Positions 37,761-46,372 of a DNA stretch of 64,000 nt are shown here, one piece after another. The DNA lies in assembly GCA_016235065.1 (NCBI GenBank), contig JACRMB010000007.1, forward strand, positions 1 to 64,000. Direction: 5' to 3'. The DNA comes from Actinomycetota bacterium. GTDB lineage: Bacteria > Actinomycetota > Thermoleophilia > BMS3ABIN01. The translations under genes were made by a program, and so were the position numbers. The notes under the pieces were generated by a model that made no database searches, had not been told where the DNA came from, and worked only from the letters and a program-made list of their open reading frames with translations. The number at the start of each line of letters is the position of its first letter. The stretch's first letter is position 1.

Positions 37761-38915
37761 GTGTCTTTCTTCGAGGATGATGAAGAGCGGATCGAGGAAT
37801 TAGAAGAAGAAGTGACTGAGACCGGCCGCAGGCCCGGGCGGCGCAAGCCCAAAGCCCGCAAAAAAGGGGAACGTAAGCCCAGGGAACGCAAGCCGCGTAG
37901 CGGTCCACCGCTGGGTCAGTCTCCGCTCGCCCGCGTACTGATAATCCTCGCAGCCGTCGTAATACTCGTCCTTATCACCAGCCTGGGCATCCAGAGCTGC
38001 CTCAACAAGAAAAAAGTCGGCGAATACCGGGATTATTTCAATTCCGTGGATGCCGTTCTCAAAGAATCTGACGATATCGGCAAACAGCTTTCCGACATGT
38101 TCATGAAGCCCGATGAGGCTGTTCGCCAATCTCTCGAAGCAAAGCTCGCAGAATTCCTGACAGCCCAGGAGCAGCTGCTCGAGAGAGCCAAGGCGATCAA
38201 GCCGCCCGACCAGTTCAAGAAGGAAAACGAGTGGTTCGTGGCAAGTCAGCAGATCCGCGTCCGAGGCCTCAAGGGCTTGCAGCCGGCGATGCTCAACGCC
38301 CTTCAGGCGCGTGACAACGCAGCGGGGGCGGCACAGGTATCCCACGAGATGCTGATCCTGCTAACCAGTGACGTTGCTTACGATGAGTTCTTCTATCAGC
38401 CCGCCCAGAGGGTCCTCAAGGAAGAAGATATCACCGACATCAAGGTCCCTCAGGCAAAATTCCTGAAAGATCCGGCTCTTGCGAGCCCTCAGACAGCCGT
38501 TACCGTACTTGACCGTCTCAAGGGTGGCACGGCCCAGGTATCAGGTCTGCACGGTGTCTCCCTGGTGGGAGTGAAGGCGAAGCCGAGCGGCATGGTGCTG
38601 GCCGGTGACAGCGAGAACAGCCTGAAGGCCTCCGAATCACTGACTTTCGAAGTCGAGGTAGAGAACCAGGGCGAGGCAACCGAGAACGACGTGCCGGTGA
38701 GCCTGAACCTGTCCGCCCCGGGCCGCCCATCGCCACAAAAAGTGGACGGGGTCATACCGACCATCGCGCCTGGTGAAAAGCGGACTATCGAGCTTACAGG
38801 GCTGGCGGCGGAAGCCAGCAACCAGCCGGCGCTGCTGCGGGTCGAAGTCGGGCCCGTTGCCGGAGAGGCGAACACCCAGAACAACGTGGGTGAATTCAGC
38901 ATAGCCTTTACCTAG
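37761..38915 (+). CDS. Single-pass membrane protein with C-terminal CARDB-like domain
   Basis: 384 residues from the GTG at 37761 (AAAGGA 7 bases upstream). The cytoplasmic N-terminus is acidic then very basic (EELEEEVTE, then GRRKPKARKKGERKPRERK), a membrane helix lies at about 58-76, a helical extracellular region follows, and the last 110 residues form a CARDB-like Ig fold (ESLTFEVEVENQGEATEND, EANTQNNVGEFSI). CARDB domains are often adhesive or structural. The function is not known. It starts 44 bases after tRNA-Leu and may be read through from the same promoter. Confidence 0.72.
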   Translation: MSFFEDDEERIEELEEEVTETGRRPGRRKPKARKKGERKPRERKPRSGPPLGQSPLARVLIILAAVVILVLITSLGIQSCLNKKKVGEYRDYFNSVDAVLKESDDIGKQLSDMFMKPDEAVRQSLEAKLAEFLTAQEQLLERAKAIKPPDQFKKENEWFVASQQIRVRGLKGLQPAMLNALQARDNAAGAAQVSHEMLILLTSDVAYDEFFYQPAQRVLKEEDITDIKVPQAKFLKDPALASPQTAVTVLDRLKGGTAQVSGLHGVSLVGVKAKPSGMVLAGDSENSLKASESLTFEVEVENQGEATENDVPVSLNLSAPGRPSPQKVDGVIPTIAPGEKRTIELTGLAAEASNQPALLRVEVGPVAGEANTQNNVGEFSIAFT

Positions 38916-39039
38916 GGCCGCCACCCCAGGTGGGACCCGAAACGCCGCACCGAGGTCGAAGGGGAATGTGAGGGCACGCCCTTCGGCCTTCGTTTGTCTA
39001 CGGGGCGAGCGCCCACCGTGACCGGAATAGTTTTTGGAC

Positions 39040-39573
39040 ATGAACTCATTTATCGAAGACAATCCCATAATCTCATTGAGCGTGCCTACCGCCATCGCTC
39101 TTCTGGCGCTCGCCTCAACTCTCTATCTCCTGCTAGTCCTCAAGCGCTACCGGCACGATCAGAAGATAATCATGGGAAAAGGCCTCGAGCGCGATATCGT
39201 CGCCCACTCCCGTTCGGTCCAGCACAGCGTGGACGGGCTTTCCGCCGAACTCAAGAACCTGTCCGAAAGCCTGACAGAGACCGGGAAAAGACTGGATGAC
39301 TGCCTGACTCATCGCAGTGTCATGCGGTATGACGCCTATAACGACCTCAGCGGCATGCAAAGCACTTCCATGGCGTTGCTCGATGCCCACTTCTCGGGCA
39401 TCATCGTCAGTTCGATCCAGTCGCGAGATCATGCCCGGATCTACGTCAAGGAAGTCCGCCATGGCGACAGCGGTGAGAAACTGTCTCCAGAGGAGATCCA
39501 GGTGCTCAAGGAGGCCATGGGAATCAAGAAACAGAAACTGGCTGGTATCACCGGAGGAGGCAACGATGACTGA
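39040..39573 (+). CDS. DUF4446 family membrane protein
   Basis: 177 residues. One membrane helix near the N-terminus (17-35), then a helical region (LSAELKNLSESLTETGKRL) and the conserved block MRYDAYNDLSGMQSTSMALLD followed by IVSSIQSRDHARIYVKEV. This matches DUF4446, a Gram-positive family without assigned function. It overlaps pheA by 8 bases (ATGACTGA), implying joint translation, though a shared function is not obvious. A TTG two codons upstream is a possible start. Confidence 0.78.
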   Translation: MNSFIEDNPIISLSVPTAIALLALASTLYLLLVLKRYRHDQKIIMGKGLERDIVAHSRSVQHSVDGLSAELKNLSESLTETGKRLDDCLTHRSVMRYDAYNDLSGMQSTSMALLDAHFSGIIVSSIQSRDHARIYVKEVRHGDSGEKLSPEEIQVLKEAMGIKKQKLAGITGGGNDD

Positions 39574-40414
39574 GGCCGGCCTGCGAAAGATAGGGTTCCT
39601 CGGGCCTACTGGCACCTGGGCTGAAGAAGCGCTGATCGCGGCTACCGGGGTTTCCGCTGAAGAGACCCAGGCGATCCCTTCAGTCTACGATGTTATCGCG
39701 GCCGTCGCCGCCGGCGAAGTGAGCCAGGGTATCGTTCCCATGGAAAATGCGATCGAAGGCTCGGTAAGCGCAACTCTCGACGTACTCGCCTTCGAAGTGG
39801 AGAACGTCCATATAGTCCGCGAGGTGGTCCATCCAATCCGCCACCGCCTGATCGCGCGCACAAGCCTGCCACTGGAACAGATCGAGAAGCTGCTCTCTCA
39901 TCCACACGCCCATGCCCAGTGCCGGCGCTTCATACGGGAAAAACTGCCCCAGGCAGAGATCGTAGCAGCCAACAGCACTGCGGAGGCAGTCCGGATCGTA
40001 AGCCTCTCAGACGAGAAGTGGGCTGCCATCGGCAGCAGCCTGGCCGCAAAAAGCTATGACTGCACCATCCTCGACGAGGATATCGAAGACTTCTCCAGCA
40101 ATCAGACCCGGTTCGTCCTGCTGTCCACAGAACCGGCGCCACAGGACCTCGATGCCGGCTACAAGACATCCATAGTCTGCACCATCGCTCACGACCAGCC
40201 AGGGAGCCTTCTGCAGATCCTGCAGGAATTCGCCCACAGATATGTGAACCTGACCAAGATCGAATCGAGACCTTCCAAGAAAGGCCTGGGCGATTACGTA
40301 TTTTTCATTGATGTGGAAGGCCGTAAGGACGACGAGCAGGTCGCGGCAGCCATCAAGTGCCTCGAATGCAAGCTGGCCCGGGTAAAATTGCTGGGCTCCT
40401 ATCCGGTGGGCTGA
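39566..40414 (+). CDS. pheA: Prephenate dehydratase
   Basis: 282 residues. The catalytic domain (FLGPTGTWAEEAL, VPMENAIEGSVSATLD, NQTRFVLL with the catalytic Thr) converts prephenate to phenylpyruvate in phenylalanine synthesis. The C-terminal ACT domain (SLLQILQEFAHRYVNLTKIESRPSKK, motif ESRP) binds phenylalanine for feedback control. It is a monofunctional enzyme with no chorismate mutase part. GGAGGAGG precedes the ATG at 39566. Confidence 0.95.
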   Translation: MTEAGLRKIGFLGPTGTWAEEALIAATGVSAEETQAIPSVYDVIAAVAAGEVSQGIVPMENAIEGSVSATLDVLAFEVENVHIVREVVHPIRHRLIARTSLPLEQIEKLLSHPHAHAQCRRFIREKLPQAEIVAANSTAEAVRIVSLSDEKWAAIGSSLAAKSYDCTILDEDIEDFSSNQTRFVLLSTEPAPQDLDAGYKTSIVCTIAHDQPGSLLQILQEFAHRYVNLTKIESRPSKKGLGDYVFFIDVEGRKDDEQVAAAIKCLECKLARVKLLGSYPVG

Positions 40415-40434
40415 AATAGTGCATCGTTCCGCAA

Positions 40435-40719
40435 ATGGGTGAATATAGCATCTTTGAGTGCGATGCCTGCGGCTATAAGAGCAGCCGCATCCGCTGGGGC
40501 GTTGGAGAAAATGACCAGAGAATCCGGTTCCTTCCAGGCCTTTGCCAGCATTGCCAGGAGCTGATCGAGATAGATCTGACCGACAGCGACATACTCTTTG
40601 ACGAGTTTTCCTGCAACACCTGCGGCAGGCCGGTTTTTTTCTTCGAGAAATCTGAATCCTTCGCCTGTCCCCGCTGCAAAGCTCCCAACATGAGCATCAA
40701 GCAGGAAGGGTACTGGTAA
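40435..40719 (+). CDS. Small double zinc-ribbon protein
   Basis: 94 residues with two CxxC pairs in each half: CDAC and CQHC, then CNTC and CPRC, so two zinc ribbons or one large one. The middle is acidic. It begins 20 bases after pheA on the same strand. Such proteins bind nucleic acids or partner proteins, but no specific family is recognised. Confidence 0.65.
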   Translation: MGEYSIFECDACGYKSSRIRWGVGENDQRIRFLPGLCQHCQELIEIDLTDSDILFDEFSCNTCGRPVFFFEKSESFACPRCKAPNMSIKQEGYW

Positions 40720-40773
40720 ATAAAGCAAAACTGCCACTCTGCCGATTACTCCATTACGCCGTGAACGCGGCCG

Positions 40774-40807
40774 ATTTCGCTTGCTTGCCACACCAGGCAG
40801 GCGAAAT
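40774..40807. repeat. Inverted repeat upstream of the GGDEF/HD-GYP gene
   Basis: ATTTCGC (40774-40780) pairs with GCGAAAT (40801-40807), with an inner TGCC/GGCA stem. It lies 30 bases before the start of the c-di-GMP gene. It does not show the conserved core of the GEMM c-di-GMP riboswitches, so a simple operator or leader stem is more likely. Confidence 0.4.
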
Positions 40808-40836
40808 GCAACAGGGACGCGAGGGCAGAGGGCACA

Positions 40837-43233
40837 TTGAAGAGACTTCAGGGCACCCCGGTTTACCGACGGTTGAGCACGAAGATGGTCGGCGGCTTCG
40901 TCGCAATCGTAATAATATTCTCCATTCTTGGTCTCGTGGTCTCACGCGAGGTTTCCGAAACCAGAAATCTTTCTAACGAAGCTCTCGACCGTGCTGGTGG
41001 AGTTCAGCATATGGAAGAGGCCAAATCGGCGGCAGCTGAGCAGATCCAGGCAAATTACGAGCTCATCCTTGAACATGACGAGAGCAAGATAGCCAATTTT
41101 GAAGAAGCGCGTGTCCGGCGGCAGAGCGCCATCTCTGAAGCCAAAGCACACGCGGGGACCGATCAGGAAGTCGCCTGGTTTGAAGAGCTCGAGCAGGTCT
41201 CCGCCCGATTCGACGACAATTTCCTCAACAAGATGGTCCCCGCGTGGAGGGCTGGTGAAGAGACACTAACACTGGCGCTGGAAAAAGAGGCCGACGGGCT
41301 GCTGATATCGATGGGCAACTACACCAGCCTTATCGGGGCCAACTTCAAGGCCAGGAATTACTCCGCGCAACAGGCAGCGGACGCATCCGCTAATGAAGCT
41401 CGCACCTATATCATCTTCGCCGCTTTCGCCGGTGTCGGCCTGAGCCTGCTGATCGCCCTGGTGGCCGCGCGCAGGCTTAGCCGGCCGGTAAGGGAGCTCA
41501 ACGAAGCGAGCCTGGCGATGACCCGCGGAGACCTCGACCGCAGGGTCCAGGTCAGTACGAATGATGAGATCGCGGAGCTGGGCGGCTCCTTCAACCTCAT
41601 GGCCGACTCGGTCCAGCACAAGATCGAGCAGCTGACAAACCTGTCTGACATCGCCCTGGCCGTCAGCTCCGAGCTTGACTGGGAGCGGGTCGTCGGCACC
41701 GTTATGGAAAAAGGCATGGAAATCACCGACTCCCAGGCCGCAGCCATCTCCCTGTATGACGAGAGCCGGGGCGAGTTCACCGACACCTACACCAGGGGGC
41801 TGAGCGATGCCTTCGTCAACAAGATGCAGTTCCGCAAGGGAGGGCTGGCGGAAGAGGTGCTAATGGGAGACCAGGCTGTGTTCAGTGATGACATCCAGTC
41901 CGGGCACCGTCTTAGCAAGCTGGCGCGGGCAGAGGGCGTCAAGGCCTTCATATGCCTGCCTCTCAAGGTACGGAAGAAGAAGCTGGGCGTGTTTTATGTC
42001 TACAGCAAGGACTTCGATGCCTATGGCCGCGAGGAACTGTCGGTGCTATCCATTCTTTCCAACCAGGCAGCGATCGCCATCCAGAATGCGATGATGTTCG
42101 AGCAGAGCCAGGAAGAGGCGGTGACCGATGGACTGACCGGCCTTTACAACCAGCGCTATTTCTACTCCCGTCTCCGTGAAGAGATAGACAGGGCGGCACG
42201 CAACCAGAAACCGCTGTCGGTCATCTTCTGCGATCTCGACCGCTTCAAGAGCTTCAACGACATCAACGGACACGGCATGGGCGACCAGGCTTTGAAGGAA
42301 GTATCAAGAATCATCACTGAGTCAAAGAGGGCCATCGACATCGCCGCCCGCTATGGCGGCGAGGAATTCGCCGTAATCCTTCCCGAGACGGATACATCGG
42401 GCGCGCAGATAATCGCACATCGGATCCGGCGCCGGGTTGCAGGCTTCACCTTCAATACCAAGTCGCGGAATGCCTCGCCACTGACGACCAGCATCGGGGT
42501 CTCCAGCTATCCGGAAGACGCCGATCATGCCAACGACCTCGTTGATAAGGCTGACTGGTCAATGTATTACGGCAAGCGGCAGGGGGGCAATCGCGTCACC
42601 TTGTTCCACGAAGAGGCTGCCGATTACGGACGGATCAACCTCGAAGACCTCGTGCGCGAAGAGCTTCATCTGGCAGCAGCCCAGGCACTGGCGGCTTCGG
42701 TCGACGAGCGCGGCTCCCGAGACCAGCGGCACGCGGAATCAGTCGCCCGGCTGGCGTCAGTCATCGCCGCTGAGATGCGCATGGAAGACGAGGAGATCCA
42801 CAAGATCAGGGTAGCCGGACTGCTGCACGATATCGGGCTGGTCACGGTTCCCCAGGAGATAATCAACAAGCGGGAGCATCTGAGCGCCGACGAGTGGCGC
42901 CGGATCAAGGAACACCCCGAGGTCAGCGAGACGATACTCAAGCACATCGCCAGTCTGGAAAGCTTCCTGCCGGTCGTAAGGCACCACCATGAGCATTACG
43001 ATGGAGCGGGTTACCCGGATGGCCTGATCAGGGACCAGATCCCGCTGGGCGCCCGCATCCTGGCAGTCGCCGACTCCTTCCAGGCAATGATCAGCGAGAG
43101 GCCATACCGCCGGGCGTTGACAACGGACGAAGCGCTCAACGAGCTGCAGATGAGCGCCGGCACCCAGTTCGACCCGGACGTCGTGGATATATTCGTTTCA
43201 CTCTTCAGGACGCGCCAGGCTAAAGTCTCCTGA
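40837..43233 (+). CDS. HAMP-GAF-GGDEF-HD-GYP sensor, bifunctional c-di-GMP enzyme
   Basis: 798 residues. Two membrane helices (18-36, 191-210) enclose a four-helix-bundle sensor; HAMP at 205-262; GAF about 270-418; GGDEF domain about 425-590 with GGEEF (507-511) and an inhibitory RxxD site RAID (498-501); HD-GYP about 610-795 with HHHEHYDGAGYP (716-727). It could both make and degrade cyclic di-GMP. The first HD motif reads HDIGLVTVP, where most have HDIGK. The start is a TTG with GAGGG upstream. The gene stands alone after the zinc-ribbon gene and is convergent with the ABC exporter. Confidence 0.9.
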   Translation: MKRLQGTPVYRRLSTKMVGGFVAIVIIFSILGLVVSREVSETRNLSNEALDRAGGVQHMEEAKSAAAEQIQANYELILEHDESKIANFEEARVRRQSAISEAKAHAGTDQEVAWFEELEQVSARFDDNFLNKMVPAWRAGEETLTLALEKEADGLLISMGNYTSLIGANFKARNYSAQQAADASANEARTYIIFAAFAGVGLSLLIALVAARRLSRPVRELNEASLAMTRGDLDRRVQVSTNDEIAELGGSFNLMADSVQHKIEQLTNLSDIALAVSSELDWERVVGTVMEKGMEITDSQAAAISLYDESRGEFTDTYTRGLSDAFVNKMQFRKGGLAEEVLMGDQAVFSDDIQSGHRLSKLARAEGVKAFICLPLKVRKKKLGVFYVYSKDFDAYGREELSVLSILSNQAAIAIQNAMMFEQSQEEAVTDGLTGLYNQRYFYSRLREEIDRAARNQKPLSVIFCDLDRFKSFNDINGHGMGDQALKEVSRIITESKRAIDIAARYGGEEFAVILPETDTSGAQIIAHRIRRRVAGFTFNTKSRNASPLTTSIGVSSYPEDADHANDLVDKADWSMYYGKRQGGNRVTLFHEEAADYGRINLEDLVREELHLAAAQALAASVDERGSRDQRHAESVARLASVIAAEMRMEDEEIHKIRVAGLLHDIGLVTVPQEIINKREHLSADEWRRIKEHPEVSETILKHIASLESFLPVVRHHHEHYDGAGYPDGLIRDQIPLGARILAVADSFQAMISERPYRRALTTDEALNELQMSAGTQFDPDVVDIFVSLFRTRQAKVS

Positions 43234-43278
43234 CGGGTCGACCGGCCACTTCAGGCTGACACTTCCCTGATCCCGCAC

Positions 43279-44028
43279 CTATTCTTTTTCTCTCAAGGTC
43301 AGACTCGCTGACGCCAGCAGGGCTACACCGACACCCAGAAGGATGCAGAATGGCAACAGCTGGTCGAAGAAAGATTCACCCTGCATGACCACTCCCTTCA
43401 GAACATCCACTGCATAACGCAGAGGCACCAGGTAGCTGCACCATTGCAAAAAGGTCGGCAGGTCCTCGATCGGGATAGCGATACCGGAAAGCAGGGCCGA
43501 AGGCACGACCACCATCGGCACGAACGGGAAGACCTGTCCCTCGTTTCTGGCGAAATTCGAAATGAACACGCCAAGCCCCACAGAAACGACGGCGAGGGCC
43601 ATCACGGTAAGGATAATAGCCGCCAGGTCGCCGGCCAAATTGATATCAAAAAGATATTTGGTCAAAACCAGGACCAGTATGGTCTGTACCGAGGCGATCG
43701 TCGAATATCCGGCCACATAGCCGAGAACGATCTCGCGCCGCCGGTAACCGTAGACGAACATGCGCGGCAATGTGCCGGTCACGCGATCGCGGACCAGCAC
43801 TATGGTCGAGAGGATGTAGGCCAGGAAGTGGATCAGGTAGGCGGCGAGAAGGATCGAGTAGTCGGCGATATTGACATTCAGCCGTACCAGGCCCGGCAGC
43901 GATTCAAAAACATACTTGATCAACACCATCAGTACCAGGGGGACCACCAGCGACAGGGCCATGAAGCGTCTGTCCCGAAGGAACTGGCGATTGATCCTGA
44001 CGGCGATCAGGTTAATATCGCGCATCAT
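43279..44028 (-). CDS. ABC-2 type transporter permease
   Basis: 249 residues with about six membrane helices and the ABC-2 pattern (RDRVTGTLPRMFVYGYRRREI, then IPIEDLPTFLQWCSYLVPLRY). It pairs with the ATPase gene, overlapping its end by 4 bases (ATGA), to form an exporter of the DrrAB/NodIJ kind. The substrate, perhaps a drug or lipid, is unknown. Confidence 0.9.
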   Translation of the reverse strand: MMRDINLIAVRINRQFLRDRRFMALSLVVPLVLMVLIKYVFESLPGLVRLNVNIADYSILLAAYLIHFLAYILSTIVLVRDRVTGTLPRMFVYGYRRREIVLGYVAGYSTIASVQTILVLVLTKYLFDINLAGDLAAIILTVMALAVVSVGLGVFISNFARNEGQVFPFVPMVVVPSALLSGIAIPIEDLPTFLQWCSYLVPLRYAVDVLKGVVMQGESFFDQLLPFCILLGVGVALLASASLTLREKE

Positions 44029-44885
44029 TCCTGGTTCGCCTTGCCGATCAGGTCGAGGATGACTTCCTCCAGAGACTGGCGGCGTATCGAGATACTGCTT
44101 ACCTGCGGGCCAAGGCCATAATCAGCCAGTATCCTCGGTAGCTCTTTTTCATAATCGCTGACTTCTATCGAAGTCTGCACGCCATCCACGCTCAGCGCGA
44201 TGCGGGCTTTGCCGCGGGAGCGGATCGCTTCAGGCGTCTCTGCCGCAAGGATCTTGCCGTTGAGCAGGATGGCCACCCTGTCACACCGGAGGGCTTCGTC
44301 CATCTGGTTGGTGCTCAGGAATATGGTGCGGCCCCGGGAGCGCAGTTCGGCGAAGTGATCCCAGAAATTCTGGCGCAGGGCGGGATCGACGCCGGCAGTG
44401 GGCTCGTCCAGGATCAAAACCTCGGGGTCGTGCATCAGAGCGCACGCGAGAGATGCCCTCTGGCGCATGCCTCCGGAAAAGGTGTAAAGAGGATCGTCAC
44501 GGCGGTCCCAAAGGCGAACGAATTCCAGGACTGTTCGCATCCGGCCCTCGAGGTCGGGGACGCGGAAGCCGCCGCCGAAGAAGCGCAGGTTTTCAGCCGG
44601 GCTGAGATCATCATAAAGTGATGGCGTCTGAGGCATGTATCCCAGGCGCTCTCGTACCGCGTGCCGGTTGCGATCGGCATCCAGACCCAGGACCCGCACG
44701 CTTCCCCTGTCGGGCTTGAGGATCCCGCAGATGGCCTTGATGATCGTCGATTTGCCAGAACCGTTAGGTCCGACCAGTCCAAAAATCTGAGCGGGAGCTA
44801 CCAGGAGGGAAGCGTCATCCAGCGCCTGGATCGCCCCATAGCTTTTATGCAGGCCCTGTATTTCCACTGCGGGCCGGATTGCCAT
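44025..44885 (-). CDS. ABC transporter ATP-binding protein
   Basis: 286 residues. Walker A GPNGSGKSTI, Q-loop MPQTPSLYDDL, signature FSGGMRQR, Walker B VLILDEPTAGVD. The switch region reads FLSTNQMDEA, where the canonical histidine of the H-loop (STHxMDEA) is replaced by Asn, an uncommon change that can slow ATP hydrolysis. A C-terminal domain of the DrrA type follows. It drives the adjacent ABC-2 permease. Confidence 0.9.
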   Translation of the reverse strand: MAIRPAVEIQGLHKSYGAIQALDDASLLVAPAQIFGLVGPNGSGKSTIIKAICGILKPDRGSVRVLGLDADRNRHAVRERLGYMPQTPSLYDDLSPAENLRFFGGGFRVPDLEGRMRTVLEFVRLWDRRDDPLYTFSGGMRQRASLACALMHDPEVLILDEPTAGVDPALRQNFWDHFAELRSRGRTIFLSTNQMDEALRCDRVAILLNGKILAAETPEAIRSRGKARIALSVDGVQTSIEVSDYEKELPRILADYGLGPQVSSISIRRQSLEEVILDLIGKANQE

Positions 44886-44938
44886 CTCCTGCCCTGTCGC
44901 AGCCGGCTCTTCCGCCGGCCTGTCTGCTGACGATTCGC

Positions 44939-46372
44939 TCAGGACCTCTCCCTTGATTCGGCGGCCATCTTTCTCGATTCCTCGATTGCCTGGCCGCGGG
45001 TGCTTATATTTCCAAGCTCCTGCTCCTCGCGGATGCGATCCAGGATCCTGCCTAGTAATGGCCCGGGTTCGAGGCCCAGCTCACTGATGAGCTCATCACC
45101 GCTCACCAGCTTCGGCAACGGCTGGCTTTCTTCCTGTATGAAAGCCAGCTCCATCATCGAGCGGGAGATCTCCAGGTGGCGATCGATGTCGGCCTCGGTC
45201 ACCCTTGGCCCCCGCACCGACCGCCTGTCTGAGACCGAAAGCATGATGGCTTCAGGCGTCCAGGGTTCGGTAGCCCTGAGATAACGCAGGCGCGCCCGTT
45301 CACTAGGTGGATCCTGCTGGACCAACCCCTCGAATCGCATATGGCGGTCTATGAGATGGGCGACCATCCGGGTCAGGCGCCTGCTGGCTTTGAAGCGATC
45401 GAGAATCCCGGTCACCATCTCCGCCCCCCGCCGGTCGTGCTCGAAAAAGCGGATCAGGCCATCATCATCGGTGAACCGGCAAAGCGGCTTGGCGACGTCG
45501 TGGAAGAGCGCCGCCAGGGTCAGCGCCAGGCTGCAGGGGGTATCACCCGCGATATTCTGGCCCAGCCGTTCTTTCAGCTGCTCGCCACGGCCGGGGAATA
45601 CCGGTTCCGGTGAGGCCATGATCCATTCGAGTTCGTCCATCGAGGCCAGCACATGATCGAAGACGTCAAGGTGATGAAACTGGTTCTGGATAACGCCTTT
45701 GAGTGCGGCAATCTCCGGGAGAAGTACCGCAAGCAGTCCGAGCTCGTCCAGCCTCCTGATGCCGGCGCTGCCACCGGGAGACCCCGCGATGCGGCAGAGC
45801 TCGACGAAAGTCCGTTCGACAGAGGGGAGCAGGGCCAGTCCGGCTTTCTCATGGATGAGGCGGGTGAGTGCGGGACCGACGACCAGCCCCAGGGTCTTTT
45901 CAAGGCGGACAGCTCTGAGCAGGCGGAGCGGATCATGGTCGAAGATGACTTCATCTACAGGCACCAGTTCTCTTCCTGCCAGGTGAGCCTGACCACCGAA
46001 GGGATCGATGATCTCACCAACACCCGGGATCGAAGCCGCCATGGCGTTGACGGAGAAGTCGCGTTCGCCAAGGTCCTTGATGATGTGGCCGCCGCGGCAG
46101 GCCGTGAAATCATAATTGACGAGGCCGTCGGCGCTGATGGCGCGGCATGCCTTGAATTCTTCCGACATGACAAAAAAACCGCCGCCGAGGGAATCGGAGA
46201 ATCGGCGGGCGTGGGGTTCGGGGTCGCCGTCGATCACGATATCGATATCCCTGGGTTCGAGCCCGAGCAACAGGTCGCGTACCGTGCCGCCTACAAGCCA
46301 GGCCGGCCGGCCTGCTTCCGCCAGAAAATCGCTGACGGTGGCGATCGCCGGTTTTCCCAGATCGATACCTAT
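44939..46372 (-). CDS. tRNA nucleotidyltransferase/poly(A) polymerase family protein with non-standard start
   Basis: About 477 residues. The nucleotidyltransferase head holds GGTVRD and LLLG, then RDIDIVIDG (catalytic Asp42 and Asp44); a helical tail with an HD-type domain (LAALFHDVAKP) follows. It adds or repairs the tRNA 3' CCA; both tRNA genes here already encode CCA. The frame has no ATG, GTG or TTG between an upstream TGA and a TTG at 46270. That TTG lies inside LLLG, after the essential GGTVRD. I place the start at ATA 46372, which overlaps the alr stop (ATAG) and has AGAAGG 8 bases upstream. ATC at 46366 and CTG at 46360 are alternatives. A sequence error is possible. Confidence 0.8.
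   Translation of the reverse strand: MGIDLGKPAIATVSDFLAEAGRPAWLVGGTVRDLLLGLEPRDIDIVIDGDPEPHARRFSDSLGGGFFVMSEEFKACRAISADGLVNYDFTACRGGHIIKDLGERDFSVNAMAASIPGVGEIIDPFGGQAHLAGRELVPVDEVIFDHDPLRLLRAVRLEKTLGLVVGPALTRLIHEKAGLALLPSVERTFVELCRIAGSPGGSAGIRRLDELGLLAVLLPEIAALKGVIQNQFHHLDVFDHVLASMDELEWIMASPEPVFPGRGEQLKERLGQNIAGDTPCSLALTLAALFHDVAKPLCRFTDDDGLIRFFEHDRRGAEMVTGILDRFKASRRLTRMVAHLIDRHMRFEGLVQQDPPSERARLRYLRATEPWTPEAIMLSVSDRRSVRGPRVTEADIDRHLEISRSMMELAFIQEESQPLPKLVSGDELISELGLEPGPLLGRILDRIREEQELGNISTRGQAIEESRKMAAESRERS

Noticed and set aside
40720-40836. Possible c-di-GMP (GEMM) riboswitch before the GGDEF/HD-GYP gene
   Set aside because: The inverted repeat lacks the conserved GEMM core sequences and tetraloop receptor.
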